Shown here piece by piece: positions 9,172 to 20,197 of a stretch of DNA of 64,000 nt. Every line of letters starts with the position of its first letter. The stretch's first letter is position 1. This stretch comes from Psychrobacter frigidicola (GTDB lineage: Bacteria > Pseudomonadota > Gammaproteobacteria > Pseudomonadales > Moraxellaceae). The notes below the pieces were generated by a model, which saw only the letters and a list, made by a program, of their open reading frames with translations, ran no database searches and was not told the DNA's origin. Made by a program: the position numbers and the translations under genes. The stretch spans positions 1 through 64,000 of the forward strand of contig NZ_VORZ01000005.1 of NCBI RefSeq assembly GCF_007997305.1, in the 5' to 3' direction.

Positions 9172-9648
9172 TTAATTCTCATCGAGCAATAGCATAACTT
9201 CACCTTCATGATAAACCTGCACACTTGTATTCTGTAGATGCTGCACGGTAATGCCATTGCCTTCCTGTAAATTGCCCGTAAAACTGCCATCATAAATCAA
9301 ACCACGCCCGCAAGAAGGGCTTTTTGACTTTAGTAATGCGCGCGTAATTTGATACTTTTTAGCTATAACGCAAGCTTGCCTAGCACCTTCAACAAAGGCA
9401 TCTGTCACTAGCTGTCCATCACAATCAACCACCTCGATACGTCCTTGTTGGTTGACTGTATCGGCAGGCGCACGTAGAGTTAGTAACCTTCCTAGCATCT
9501 CTGGATAAATAGAGACAACTGTAAACTTAGTACGCAGCTGCGTTAGTAATTCGCTATCTGCTAGCTGCGCATGATGAACATCATAGCGCACCTACTGATC
9601 TAGCAGGCAGGCACTGACTAACACAATCTCTTTTATAGTAGCAGGCAT
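9172..9648 (-). pseudogene. DUF523-family gene interrupted by an in-frame TAG
   Basis: Read from the ATG at 9648 the frame gives MPATIKEIVLVSACLLDQ, then TAG (9594-9592), then VRYDVHHAQLAD and so on to the normal end. DUF523 proteins begin with VSACLLG...VRYDG and later carry PSCG, present here as SPSCGRGLIYDG. The stop therefore falls between two halves of the conserved N-terminal motif, in frame, with no base gained or lost. The ATG lies 6 bases after the hisC stop, which supports it as the original start. Restart at the GTG immediately after the TAG would give 139 residues without the first conserved Cys. Probably non-functional; sequencing error cannot be excluded. The family's function is unknown. 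Confidence 0.8.
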
Positions 9649-9654
9649 TTCTAC

Positions 9655-10776
9655 CTATAGTACTTTTAACGCATCAATCAACCGTTGATGCTGCGCTGCG
9701 GTACCAATAGTAATACGCAAATATTCTTCAATACGCGGCTGATTAAAGTGTCGCACAATAATACCTTGCTCACGTAACGCGCTAGCAACCGCACTAGCAT
9801 CACCCTTTTTAGGCCGTGCAAATATAAAGTTGGCATGCGATGGCAATACTTGATAGCCAAGCGCTGTTAAATCAGTCGTCAATGACTCACGTAGATCAAT
9901 AACTTGCTGGCAGGTTTGCTCAAAATAAGTCTTGTCCAATACACTGGCAGTCGCCCCTGCTTGGGCTAATTTGTCTAGCGGATAGCTATTAAAGCTATTT
10001 TTCATTCGCGTTAAAGCTTCGATTAATGAGGTATTACCAAAGGCCATGCCTACACGCAAACCAGCAAGCGAACGTGACTTTGAACAGGTTTGGGTCACGA
10101 GCAAATTATCAAACTCATTGATAAGACTAATGGCTGAAACCGCTTTATCTAAGCTGTCCTTGGCCGCATAGGCGAAATCAATATAAGCTTCATCAATCAC
10201 CACTACGGCATCAGGATGCGCACTTACCAGCTTATGGATATCAGTAAGTGACAATAACAATCCGGTAGGCGCGTTAGGATTAGCAATAATGATGCCGCTG
10301 CAAGGTTGATTATAGTCATTAACGTCGACGCTAAAATTATCTGCAAGGGCAATTTGTATCAAATCCACGCCAAAAGTCTGCGCATAAACGGGATAAAAGC
10401 TATAGCTAATATCTGGTGCTAACAACGGGTGCTCTTTCATAAAAAAGCTAGCAAAAACCAGCGCTAATACTTCATCTGAGCCGTTACCAACAAAGACTTG
10501 CTGGCTATCAAGACCATGTAATTGTGCTAACGCCGCCCGTAAATCATCAGACTCAGGCGCAGGATACAGACGCAACTCATCCGCTTGCTTGGCTAACACC
10601 GCAGTGATGGCCTCGCCTACTTTTGCTGAGGGTGGAAATGGATTTTCATTGGTGTTTAATTTACATAAGTTGTCGTGCTGAGGCTGCTCACCAGGGACAT
10701 AAGGAGATAAGTTCTTTGCTTTATTTGACCAGAGTCTAGTGTCTGTTTTTGCTCTCTCTATCGTTAAATCACTCAT
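9655..10776 (-). CDS. hisC: Histidinol-phosphate aminotransferase
   Basis: A 373-residue fold-type I PLP enzyme that transaminates imidazole-acetol phosphate to histidinol phosphate with glutamate. Visible features are NENPFPPS near residue 45, VFVGNGSDEVL, IIANPNAPTG, VVIDEAYIDF and the PLP-lysine motif TCSKSRSLAGLRVG, followed by the C-terminal EEYLRITIGT. The length is normal. It lies 77 bases downstream of hisD and directly upstream of the broken DUF523 gene, so it is probably co-transcribed with hisD. Confidence 0.95.
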   Translation of the reverse strand: MSDLTIERAKTDTRLWSNKAKNLSPYVPGEQPQHDNLCKLNTNENPFPPSAKVGEAITAVLAKQADELRLYPAPESDDLRAALAQLHGLDSQQVFVGNGSDEVLALVFASFFMKEHPLLAPDISYSFYPVYAQTFGVDLIQIALADNFSVDVNDYNQPCSGIIIANPNAPTGLLLSLTDIHKLVSAHPDAVVVIDEAYIDFAYAAKDSLDKAVSAISLINEFDNLLVTQTCSKSRSLAGLRVGMAFGNTSLIEALTRMKNSFNSYPLDKLAQAGATASVLDKTYFEQTCQQVIDLRESLTTDLTALGYQVLPSHANFIFARPKKGDASAVASALREQGIIVRHFNQPRIEEYLRITIGTAAQHQRLIDALKVL

Positions 10777-10853
10777 AAACTATCCTACTATTAAGCGTAT
10801 ATATAACTATAAAAAATTATAAAATAAATTCAGAAATATGCTGCTAGTCAACC

Positions 10854-12152
10854 TTACGACTGATAGCGATAACGCGCTGAACGCGCATGGGCTTCCAAAT
10901 CTTCACGCTGCGCCAGAATATCAGCAGTCTCAGCTAACGGCTTACTACCGGACTCAGAGCAGTAAATAATGGACGATTTTTTTTGAAAGTCATAAACGCC
11001 AAGCGGTGAAGAAAATCTTGCGGTTCCTGATGTTGGTAATACATGGTTGGGCCCTGCACAGTAGTCACCGATGGCCTCTGGCGTATGGCGTCCCATAAAG
11101 ATAGCGCCAGCATGACGAATATTATCAAGTAGCGCATCGGGATCATCAACCGACAGTTCTAAATGCTCAGGCGCGACCCGGTTAATCACGTCCATACCCT
11201 CAGCACGGTCTTTAACCAGAATGAGCGCACCCCGATTTTTTAGAGAATCACGGGCGATATCAGCTTTTGGTAAATCCGCTAATGCTTTTTCAATCTCTGC
11301 GGCGACTTCTGCAAGCTGTTCAGCACTAGTGGTCACAAAGATTGCCTGCGCGATACGGTCATGCTCAGCTTGTGATAACAAGTCCATCGCCAACCAATCG
11401 GCGCGATCATCGGCTTGCCCTTCCGCATAGACCAATACTTCTGAGGGGCCCGCAATCATATCGATGCCCACTTGGCCAAATACGGCGCGTTTAGCCGCGG
11501 CAACATATTTATTACCGGGGCCAGTAATCTTATCTACGGACGGAATAGTCTCAGTACCATAAGCCAATGCGGCCACTGCTTGGGCACCACCAATAGTAAA
11601 CACCCGATCAACTTTGGCTAGATGTGCGGCGGCCAGAACTAACGGATTAAGAATGCCATTTGGGGCGGGTACCACCATGATAATTTCTTTGACGCCCGCC
11701 ACTTTTGCTGGAATAGCATTCATCAATACTGATGAGGGATAAGACGCTAAACCGCCCGGCACATAAATTCCAACCCGATCAAGGGGCGTGACTTTTTGAC
11801 CCAAACGGTTGCCCAGCTCATCTTTATATTCCCAAGTTTCTTGTACTTGGCGTTCATGAAAGGTTTGCACCCGCGTTGCCGCTGTCGTGAGCGCTTCTTT
11901 TACCTTAGTATCAAGGTTAGTAAATGCCTTTGCCAAAGATTCTTGCGATAATTCTAGCTCATGCATTGACATTGCTGGATGCTGATCAAATTTCTGGGTC
12001 AACGCCAATACTACGCTGTCGCCGTCTTGACGTACTTGCGCAATAATACTATCGACCGTTTTTAACAAATCGGCATCATTCACGGTCTCAAAAGCAAGCA
12101 AAGTGGTTAACTGCTGCTCAAAATCGACATCTTGGGTACTTAACTGGCGCAT
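10854..12152 (-). CDS. hisD: Histidinol dehydrogenase
   Basis: A 432-residue enzyme that oxidises L-histidinol to histidine in two NAD-dependent steps, the end of the histidine pathway. It shows [40 protein letters not shown] and the zinc/catalytic region APEHLELS, plus [20 protein letters not shown]. Length and motifs are complete. It is separated from hisG upstream by a strong hairpin terminator, so hisD-hisC probably have their own promoter in 12153-12294. Confidence 0.97.
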   Translation of the reverse strand: MRQLSTQDVDFEQQLTTLLAFETVNDADLLKTVDSIIAQVRQDGDSVVLALTQKFDQHPAMSMHELELSQESLAKAFTNLDTKVKEALTTAATRVQTFHERQVQETWEYKDELGNRLGQKVTPLDRVGIYVPGGLASYPSSVLMNAIPAKVAGVKEIIMVVPAPNGILNPLVLAAAHLAKVDRVFTIGGAQAVAALAYGTETIPSVDKITGPGNKYVAAAKRAVFGQVGIDMIAGPSEVLVYAEGQADDRADWLAMDLLSQAEHDRIAQAIFVTTSAEQLAEVAAEIEKALADLPKADIARDSLKNRGALILVKDRAEGMDVINRVAPEHLELSVDDPDALLDNIRHAGAIFMGRHTPEAIGDYCAGPNHVLPTSGTARFSSPLGVYDFQKKSSIIYCSESGSKPLAETADILAQREDLEAHARSARYRYQS

Positions 12153-12294
12153 AACCTATTCCTATGTTGAAGCTAAAAATACGAATCCAAAAGTAAAGGG
12201 GCTATATGTCTGTATGCTTGGCGGCAACTAGGATAATTAACCTACTCACCACTGTTATTCTAAGCGGCATTTTTTTGCAGGCAAGCAGACACAA

Positions 12295-12345
12295 TAAAAC
12301 CAGTTTAGCATGCTATATCTATCTGGTAGCGCTAAACTGGTTTTA
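12295..12345 (-). terminator. Long-stem terminator-like hairpin after hisG
   Basis: TAAAACCAGTTTAGC (12295-12309) is the exact complement of 12331-12345, a 15-base-pair stem with a 21-base loop. Read downstream of hisG it ends in GGTTTTATTG. It probably separates the hisG transcript from hisD-hisC. As DNA the same arms would also fit a regulator site. Confidence 0.65.
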
Positions 12346-12438
12346 TAATGCTGATGGCAATTCTTGGTATTATTAACAGCTATTTGCTAATAATGCTAAA
12401 GGTCGCTTATGTTTAGAAAGTCGTACTAAACAACGCTG

Positions 12439-13134
12439 TTAAGAAGCCGCTGCAATACTATCTTTAAAGCTATTAAGAATCGGCTCTAGTAATGAAAATT
12501 TGCGCTTGTAACTGACTTGATTGACAATCAACCGTGAAGACACATCACAAATATGGTCACGCGGCTCTAAGCCATTCGCAATTAAAGTATTGCCGGTATC
12601 AACCACATCGACAATTAAGTCCCCTAAGCCAACCAGCGGAGCTAGCTCCATCGAACCATACAGTTTGATAACGTCAACTTGCTGACCTTGACTGGCAAAA
12701 TAAGCCCGCGCAACATTGACATATTTAGTCGCAATACGTAACCGACGATTCGGTAGCGGCGCGCCTTTGACACCGGCAGTCATCAGCTTACACTGGGCAA
12801 TTTGCAAGTCTAATAATTCATAAACATGATTGGCACCATGTTCAAGTAGCACATCTTTACCCGCTACCCCAAAGTCCGCAGCGCCGTGTTCAACATAGGT
12901 AGGTACATCGCTAGCACGTAAAATCAATACCCTTACATTAGGGTTGGTAGTCGGAAAAATTAATTTGCGTGAAGCAGCAGGTTCTTCTAATAAATCGACG
13001 CCAGCGGCCTGTAATAATGGCATCGTCTCTTCTAAGATACGCCCTTTAGATAACGCTAACGTTAAGCCGTTAAACTCATTATCCACTTCATTTAATAAGT
13101 CATTATTCTGTAAGCTTTCGGTTTGCTCAGTCAT
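12439..13134 (-). CDS. hisG: ATP phosphoribosyltransferase, short form
   Basis: A 231-residue HisG that joins ATP and PRPP in the first step of histidine synthesis. [18 protein letters not shown] opens the core and [15 protein letters not shown] is the PRPP-binding loop. The protein lacks the C-terminal regulatory domain of long HisG, so from family knowledge it should need HisZ for activity and feedback; no hisZ lies in the window. It has a roughly 20-residue polar N-terminal extension. It is flanked by terminators on both sides and appears to be a single-gene unit. Confidence 0.95.
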   Translation of the reverse strand: MTEQTESLQNNDLLNEVDNEFNGLTLALSKGRILEETMPLLQAAGVDLLEEPAASRKLIFPTTNPNVRVLILRASDVPTYVEHGAADFGVAGKDVLLEHGANHVYELLDLQIAQCKLMTAGVKGAPLPNRRLRIATKYVNVARAYFASQGQQVDVIKLYGSMELAPLVGLGDLIVDVVDTGNTLIANGLEPRDHICDVSSRLIVNQVSYKRKFSLLEPILNSFKDSIAAAS

Positions 13135-13239
13135 AAGGCCATGGTGTCCGTGTGCAGTTGGTATCTCTTATCGTTAGTTAGTCTTTTTTATTGATAAGAA
13201 TTATTTATTCCATTAGTGCTCATAGTAATAACATTAATA

Positions 13240-13270
13240 AAAGGGCAATCACTTACTGTTATTACCCTTT
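13240..13270 (-). terminator. Rho-independent terminator of murA
   Basis: AAAGGG-C-AAT pairs with ATT-A-CCCTTT around an 11-base loop and on the reverse strand is followed by TTTTATTAAT. It lies 12 bases beyond the murA stop. Confidence 0.65.
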
Positions 13271-13281
13271 ATCCTTATTAA

Positions 13282-14565
<1,284 letters not shown>

Positions 14566-14666
14566 CTAGCTGTGTGAATATGAGGGAATATAAAAACAAA
14601 GGTAATATGGCAAGACAATACTCTCACCATGTATGAAACTAAAGGCTTATTATTGAAATAAAAACA

Positions 14667-14918
14667 TTATCCTTTTGACTGAACGTCCCACTCAGCAGGT
14701 GTTAGTGCTTGAATATTCAGCGCATGAATATCACCGCTAGCAATTTTATCATTAACCAAGGCATAGATAGCCTGCTGGCGCTGAACTGAACGCTTACCTT
14801 CAAAGCTGATATCGACAACCCGCACATCAAACTTATTGCCTTGATTGGCGGCCTGGATAAAAGCGTCTGGGAAGTGTTGCTGTAAAAATGATATTAAATC
14901 GTCAGCGTTCATGCTCAT
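14667..14918 (-). CDS. ibaG: BolA-family protein, IbaG type
   Basis: An 83-residue BolA-like protein with the conserved VRVVDISFEGKRSVQRQQAIYALV stretch (cited in part) and a C-terminal HALNIQALTPAEW. BolA proteins work with monothiol glutaredoxins in iron-sulphur cluster handling. The location directly before murA identifies it as the IbaG/YrbA branch and not BolA itself. The ATG follows AAAAAGGTATCCCT. Confidence 0.88.
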   Translation of the reverse strand: MSMNADDLISFLQQHFPDAFIQAANQGNKFDVRVVDISFEGKRSVQRQQAIYALVNDKIASGDIHALNIQALTPAEWDVQSKG

Positions 14919-15095
14919 AGGGATACCTTTTTATCTTTATAATTTTATCGTTAAAATAGCGTTTGGGTGCAATAAGGCGTCATTATAACAAGAGTTTGAT
15001 TGTCTTACAGTACTGTCTGCTAATATACGCTTGCAGTTTAAGCTTTTAAAGAAGCCCACAGAATTTATTCAGTGTTTAGCGATGCTTTCGAAGCG

Positions 15096-16130
15096 CTAAT
15101 TAAGCTCTTTATCCAGATAGCGTAACACTTGCGCGCGCACGTCATTAACCCAGCGCAGTGGTGAGGCCATCGCACCAATACTGGTAGCATGACTGGCACC
15201 CTTAATCTCACTATTTTCTACTGTGGCGCCAAACTCTTTTAACGCCTGCGTCATTTTGATGGTATTTTGATCATAAACCACTTTATCATTCTCAGCAGTT
15301 AACAATAAATAAGGGGGCTGCTTACCTTTAATTTGGCGATCGGGCATGACTTCATCGGGGGTTGCATCAGCTGCAAAGGCAACAGAGCCACCATATTTGC
15401 GGAAATCGTAGCTGTAAGGGCCAGCGATGCCGACTACGGCACTAATGTCACTGGGCTTCATCCCATAAGTTGCTAAAAAATCTTCGTTTGATACCGCTGC
15501 TATCATGTTAAAAGCACCAGCGGAATGACCAACAACGGCAAGACGCTGCGGATTAGCATGAAAGCGCGCGGCATTATCATAGCTCCACGCAATCGCTTGC
15601 GCCGTGTCTTTAACATAGTCCGGATAAACGTGTTCAGGCGCTTTGCGATAATTAATCACGGCGGTAATATAGCCTGCTTGGGCAAAGCTTTGCCCGACAA
15701 AAGCATAATCTTCTTTGCTACCACTTTCCCATGACCCACCATGGACAAATACGACCATCGGATAGCTGTTACTGATACTCTGCTGGCTTTGCATAGCTTG
15801 CGCTAAGGGCTTTGGATAATACATATCCAAATCTTGTAGAGGTGCATCGCCATATAAGATATCTTTACTGACCCCAACGCCGCCACTTGAACTCAAGCTA
15901 TTCACTACATTTAATGCTGAAAACGCCTGAGCTTGTTGGGCAGCCAGAGCAATACTACCCACTGCCACCGCTGCGGTCACGCCTACACTTACTAGCTTAA
16001 GGCTACGTGGCTTAGGAGTTTTTGACTTAGGCCATTGTGATTCATATAAGTTTGGCTTAGTAACAGTTGTCTGATTAGCGGACTTATCCGTAAGATTCGG
16101 TTCTTGTTCTGCTCTATTTGCACCTTTCAT
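15096..16130 (-). CDS. Secreted or membrane-anchored alpha/beta hydrolase (esterase)
   Basis: A 344-residue alpha/beta hydrolase. The oxyanion-hole motif VFVHGGSWESGS, the nucleophile elbow VVGHSAGAFN and a late GASHATS histidine give the hormone-sensitive-lipase or BD-FAE-type catalytic arrangement; the acid is probably in LLTAENDKVVYD. A hydrophobic segment, LVSVGVTAAVAVGSIALAA, lies at about residues 46-64 and is followed by AQA, a possible signal peptidase site. The 45-residue polar stretch before it is unusually long for a signal peptide, so it may be a membrane anchor or the start may be mis-set. Substrate unknown. Confidence 0.8.
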   Translation of the reverse strand: MKGANRAEQEPNLTDKSANQTTVTKPNLYESQWPKSKTPKPRSLKLVSVGVTAAVAVGSIALAAQQAQAFSALNVVNSLSSSGGVGVSKDILYGDAPLQDLDMYYPKPLAQAMQSQQSISNSYPMVVFVHGGSWESGSKEDYAFVGQSFAQAGYITAVINYRKAPEHVYPDYVKDTAQAIAWSYDNAARFHANPQRLAVVGHSAGAFNMIAAVSNEDFLATYGMKPSDISAVVGIAGPYSYDFRKYGGSVAFAADATPDEVMPDRQIKGKQPPYLLLTAENDKVVYDQNTIKMTQALKEFGATVENSEIKGASHATSIGAMASPLRWVNDVRAQVLRYLDKELN

Positions 16131-16361
16131 GACCCATATCCTTATTGAGTATCAATCAACATTTAGCACGATGCTGATTCATTTATCATTCTATTTATCT
16201 TGTTTCTTGCCTTTATTATCTTACTGGCTTTTCTAGAGTTTGACGTGTTTTTACTGTTATCACTGGTTAGAGTTCTTGTGAGTAACGGCTATATCAGAAT
16301 AAATAGAATAAAAAAAGATGGTGTCTGTATTTATTAAACTGAGCGTTATCGATTCGATGTT

Positions 16362-17180
16362 TTAATTGCTATACAACTCAATATAAGGACTGGATGTTTC
16401 TTGAGTTGCAAGATTAGTATTATCTGCTAGTAAAACGGGTTCGGCGCTATGTGCTGCATCAGTAGTCGCGGCATTCCTAATCATTGGTTTAACAGTGGCA
16501 ACAGAAGCTCCTGTTGCGTTGCGCTCAAACATAATATCATCCTCAGTGACGGGCGCTCCTTGATCATTTATTAAGGTGGTTAGCAAGACCAGCTCAGTGA
16601 TACCGACAGTACTATTTGCAATTTCAATCAGTAAGCTTTGCTGAGTCGGGGTCATGCGCCCCATCACGTAGACCACACCATCGTTGGTCACGGTTTTAAT
16701 TTGCGAGGGTTTTATCCCATTATTAGCGGTCACCCTTGCCAGCAGCTTTGAGGTAATATAGCCATCATGGACGGTTGAGCTATACCCTTTTGCCACGCTG
16801 ATATCCATCTCGTTGTAGACGCGGCGTACATCAGGCATTGAACGCACAACTTCCTCAATTTGCTTTTTAAGGGCTTCTGATGGTACTTCACCCGTCAGTA
16901 ATACTTCACTATAAAAGCTGTTGATACTAATACGGCTGTCTTGTTTCAGGTTTTCTTGTAGACCATAAATATTGACTTTCACCGTATGCTCAATACTTCG
17001 ATCAAGCAGGCGCTGTGGAATGGTGCGTTCGGTCACAGGTACGCCATAAGTCCCTTCGGTACTATTGGTTAGATAATTAGTGGTACAGCCGGTACTCACG
17101 ATGCTGACCATCACAATGGCGCCCATCATAGCGCGGCGCGGTAAATTGAAAATAGCAGTGAGCGAATGCATCCTTGTCAT
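16362..17180 (-). CDS. BON-domain lipoprotein
   Basis: A 272-residue protein with an N-terminal hydrophobic segment ending in the lipobox VSTGC (Cys at about residue 32). Two BON domains follow (about residues 65-135 and 140-210), with the usual pattern of a short secondary-structure repeat ending in VRRVYNEMDI and ITELVLLTTL. This arrangement matches the DolP/YraP and OsmY group that maintains the outer membrane. The tail after residue 215 is low-complexity. It lies next to the yraN relic, and yraN and dolP are also neighbours in E. coli. Confidence 0.85.
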   Translation of the reverse strand: MTRMHSLTAIFNLPRRAMMGAIVMVSIVSTGCTTNYLTNSTEGTYGVPVTERTIPQRLLDRSIEHTVKVNIYGLQENLKQDSRISINSFYSEVLLTGEVPSEALKKQIEEVVRSMPDVRRVYNEMDISVAKGYSSTVHDGYITSKLLARVTANNGIKPSQIKTVTNDGVVYVMGRMTPTQQSLLIEIANSTVGITELVLLTTLINDQGAPVTEDDIMFERNATGASVATVKPMIRNAATTDAAHSAEPVLLADNTNLATQETSSPYIELYSN

Positions 17181-17354
17181 TATTTACCCCATAAGACATT
17201 ATTAAATGTGTAACTTTGATTATTGCGGTTACTTTACGCAAATTTTATCATTGGCGGTTAGGTATTTGGTAACGGTATATTGTTAGAATCGTTCAGCTGC
17301 CCTTTAAATCACTATTTTTAATTGATGGTTTTTGATTGCTACTATTTTTAATCA

Positions 17355-17795
17355 CTACCATGCCGAAGCAATGAATGCGCCCATTAGCCATTCAGGTTGG
17401 TAATTGGTTTTTAGATGCTTTCCTGGCTCAATATCATAAGCAACCACATCAAATCGACAGTCCATATCAGCATATTCAGGAGTCTGCTGTAAAAAATATT
17501 TGGCCGTTTTGATAACTTTATGTTGTTTGGCTGGCGTAACACTAAGGGCCGCATCGCCAAAGCCTGAACGTCGTCGCTGACGTACTTCAATAAAAACGAG
17601 GGTTGACCATGCTTACCTAACCTCGAGCATGACCAAATCAAGCTCACCCACTTTAGGCTGCTGCCAGTTTTGGGCGATAAGTATCAGCCCTTGTTGCTGT
17701 AAAAACACCAGTGCGTGCTGCTCAAAATAGCTGCCTTGGCGCTGCTTTGGAGACGTGAGTATTAGAGGTTTGCGTAAGTTGGGTTTATTAGCCAT
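17355..17795 (-). pseudogene. yraN: YraN/UPF0102 gene interrupted by an in-frame TAA
   Basis: From the ATG at 17795 the frame reads MANKPNLRKPLIL ... GELDLVMLEVR, then TAA (17615-17613), then AWSTLVFIEVRQRRRSGFGD ... PEWLMGAFIASAW and a normal TAG at 17355. The whole is 147 codons in a single frame, the normal length for this nuclease-fold family. The GELDLV and VFIEVR motifs that form the endonuclease-like core sit on either side of the stop. So this is one nonsense change and not a frameshift. Neither half is likely to work alone. YraN's role is poorly defined. Sequencing error is possible but would have to be a simple substitution. Confidence 0.85.
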
Positions 17796-17972
17796 GACAC
17801 TGAATTCGTCTGCAGAACATTTCATAATTATCATAGCACAACATGCTAAACTAACCACTTTTAAGCGTTCAGTACTTCAGTAATACTCTAGCTAAACATT
17901 AGTCACCAGCACTTTTATCGCTGTCTTCAATCACTGCTCACGCTTAACATTCACAACGCCTAAGAGGTTTTC

Positions 17973-18956
17973 ATGTCTACCCCCACTACAATGCCGGCTT
18001 GTCTATATATCGTTGCCACGCCGATTGGCAATATGCAGGATATGACCCCACGCGCGATTGATACTTTAAAGCAGGTTGCTATCATCGCTTGTGAAGACAC
18101 GCGCACCTCCGGTAAATTGTTATCGTACTTTGGCATAAATACTAAAAGTAATAGCAAGAACGATGATGAAAGTGATATTAAAAGCGACATTAAAACTCAT
18201 AAAGTCGACACCGATAAGTCTGATGAATCAGCAGACAGCAATACTGAAAGTAAAAAAGGCCATAACAAGCTATGGGCATATCATGAGCACAATAGTGCGA
18301 TACAAACGCCCAAGATTATTGAGATGATTCAGCAAGGGTACTCGGTGGCGTTAATTAGTGATGCCGGCACGCCGCTGGTCAGTGACCCGGGTTATCAATT
18401 GGTACAAGCCGCCCATGCCGCTGGCGTCACCGTCTCGCCTATTGCCGGCGTGTCCGCTGCCGTGGCGGCGCTGTCAGTGGCAGGCTTACCATCTGACCGC
18501 TTTAGCTTTATTGGCTTCTTAAACGCCAAAACCCATGGCCGCCAAAAGCAATTGACCGCATTAAAAACACGTACTGAAACGCTGATATTTTATGAAGCAC
18601 CGCATCGTATTATCGCCAGTTTAGAGGATATGGCCGCTGTATTTGGTGCCAATCGTGGCGTGACTTTTTGCCGTGAGCTCACCAAGACCTTTGAAACTGT
18701 GCACAAATCAACGCTTGCCGAATTAATTGAATTTGTTTCAGCCGATGACAATCAGCAGCGCGGCGAGATGGTCGTGGTCATCGCAGGTGATAACGCCCTG
18801 CAAGATGAAGATGACCTCAGTATTCACGATGAATTATTGCAGCGTTTATTGCTTGATTTGTCAGTCAAAAAAGCCGCTGCTTTAGCGTCTGATATCACTG
18901 GCGTCAAAAAGAATGCCCTCTATCAGCGCTTACTTGAATTGCAAACGGCAGAATAA
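17973..18956 (+). CDS. rsmI: 16S rRNA (cytidine-1402-2'-O)-methyltransferase
   Basis: A 327-residue SAM-dependent methyltransferase that 2'-O-methylates C1402 of 16S rRNA in the decoding centre. It shows LYIVATPIGNMQDMTPRA (residues 11-28), EDTRTSGKLL, ISDAGTPLVSDPGYQLV and FYEAPHRI, all typical of RsmI. Compared with E. coli RsmI (286 residues) it has an insertion of about 40 residues at 57-98, very rich in Lys, Asp and Ser, just before the conserved HEHN motif. It is divergent from the yraN relic, matching the rsmI-yraN arrangement of many proteobacteria. Confidence 0.95.
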   Translation: MSTPTTMPACLYIVATPIGNMQDMTPRAIDTLKQVAIIACEDTRTSGKLLSYFGINTKSNSKNDDESDIKSDIKTHKVDTDKSDESADSNTESKKGHNKLWAYHEHNSAIQTPKIIEMIQQGYSVALISDAGTPLVSDPGYQLVQAAHAAGVTVSPIAGVSAAVAALSVAGLPSDRFSFIGFLNAKTHGRQKQLTALKTRTETLIFYEAPHRIIASLEDMAAVFGANRGVTFCRELTKTFETVHKSTLAELIEFVSADDNQQRGEMVVVIAGDNALQDEDDLSIHDELLQRLLLDLSVKKAAALASDITGVKKNALYQRLLELQTAE

Positions 18957-19000
18957 AATCTCTCATTTAAGTATTTTTAATAAAATATCAGGAGTAGTAA

Positions 19001-20035
19001 ATGTACGATGTAATGGCGATAGGCAATGCGTTGGTTGACCATGAGTATCTGCTCAGTGAAGCAGCGCTAGAAGAAACTGAGCTGACCAAAGGCAATATGA
19101 CGCTGGCAGGACTTGAAGAGCAGCAGCAGCTGTTGGCGTATTTTCAACTGGCAGAGATTGAACCATCAAAGCAAGCCGGCGGTGGCTCAGCTGCCAATAC
19201 TATGTTTGCCTTTGCAAGCTTGGGCGGTAAGCCGTTTTATGCGTGCCGGGTGGGCGATGACAAGCAAGGAAAGTTTTATCTGCAAGACTTAAATCAAGCC
19301 GGTGTTGCTACCTCAGAGCAGTCGATACATAAAGGCGGCGTGACCGGCTCATGCGTCGTTGCGGTGACCGAAGACGGCGAGCGCACCATGCAGACCTATC
19401 TTGGCACTTCAAGCGATATCAGCGCTGAGAATGTCAATTTTGATGCGCTCGTAACTGCGGATTGGTTATATTTAGAAGGCTATTTGGCAATGTCTGAAAG
19501 CATTCAGCCCGCCATGACCCAGCTGCGCCAACAAGCCGGCGTGCACAATGCCAAAATCGCCGTTAGCTTTGCCGACCCAGCTGTAGTCAAGTTTGCCAAA
19601 GACGGTTTGCTTAATATGCTTGGCAATAAAGTTGAGATAATATTTTGTAATAGTGAAGAGGCCTGTTTGTTCACTAATAAAAAACAAGTGAAAGCGGCCG
19701 CACGCGCGCTACTTGAGCATTGCCAAATAGCCGTAGTCACTGATGGTGCCAAAGGTGCGGTTATCGCGCAAAAGCCTGAGCATGATGCAGAAGGCGACAG
19801 CGACGATATCATCATTCATGAAATCGCCACCCCTGCCGTTGCAGACGTTATCGACACCAATGGCGCCGGTGACAACTACGCCGGTGCATTTTTATATGCC
19901 TTATCACAGCACTATAGCTTGCCAGAATGTGGTCGACTTGCCAGCGAAGTCTCCGCGCAAATTATTCAACAGTTTGGCCCGCGCTTAGAGTCACAAGGTT
20001 ATCAAGATATTGCTCAACGCGTATTGTCTGCTTAA
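19001..20035 (+). CDS. PfkB-family kinase, adenosine kinase-like
   Basis: A 344-residue ribokinase-fold sugar/nucleoside kinase. It has an N-terminal VMAIGNALVDHEYLL, the GGGSAANTMFAFASLGG substrate-site glycine motif (about residues 60-76) and the C-terminal anion-hole motif DTNGAGDNYAGAF with the catalytic Asp. Such proteins in related bacteria are annotated as adenosine kinases, but the family also includes other sugar kinases and the substrate cannot be read from sequence. The ATG follows AGGAGTA at a good distance. It ends 62 bases before a bidirectional terminator shared with metY. Confidence 0.8.
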   Translation: MYDVMAIGNALVDHEYLLSEAALEETELTKGNMTLAGLEEQQQLLAYFQLAEIEPSKQAGGGSAANTMFAFASLGGKPFYACRVGDDKQGKFYLQDLNQAGVATSEQSIHKGGVTGSCVVAVTEDGERTMQTYLGTSSDISAENVNFDALVTADWLYLEGYLAMSESIQPAMTQLRQQAGVHNAKIAVSFADPAVVKFAKDGLLNMLGNKVEIIFCNSEEACLFTNKKQVKAAARALLEHCQIAVVTDGAKGAVIAQKPEHDAEGDSDDIIIHEIATPAVADVIDTNGAGDNYAGAFLYALSQHYSLPECGRLASEVSAQIIQQFGPRLESQGYQDIAQRVLSA

Positions 20036-20096
20036 CTCTTTAAATCGCTTTATGTTTAAATAACTAAACTGAGTCATTTTAGATTGCTGAGAGAAT

Positions 20097-20133
20097 AAAA
20101 AAAGCCCGTATCAAATCGATATGGGCTTTTTTT
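20097..20133. terminator. Bidirectional rho-independent terminator
   Basis: A7-GCCCGTA pairs with TATGGGC-T7 around a 9-base loop. The runs of A and T on either side let it work for the kinase gene (plus) and for metY (minus). Confidence 0.85.
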
Positions 20134-20197
20134 ATTCTTAATTTTAATGATGAATTTCAGATAGTTTACTGAACACTATTATAGCAATACCTCTAAC

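Noticed and set aside
9592..9594. TAG as a pyrrolysine codon, or programmed readthrough, in the DUF523 gene
   Set aside because: No pyl genes are seen, DUF523 proteins are not known to use it, and nothing around the codon suggests a readthrough signal.
17411..17858. Two separate small genes in place of yraN
   Set aside because: Both frames read in the same phase across the stop and together make one normal YraN; the start of the downstream open frame is only an internal codon.
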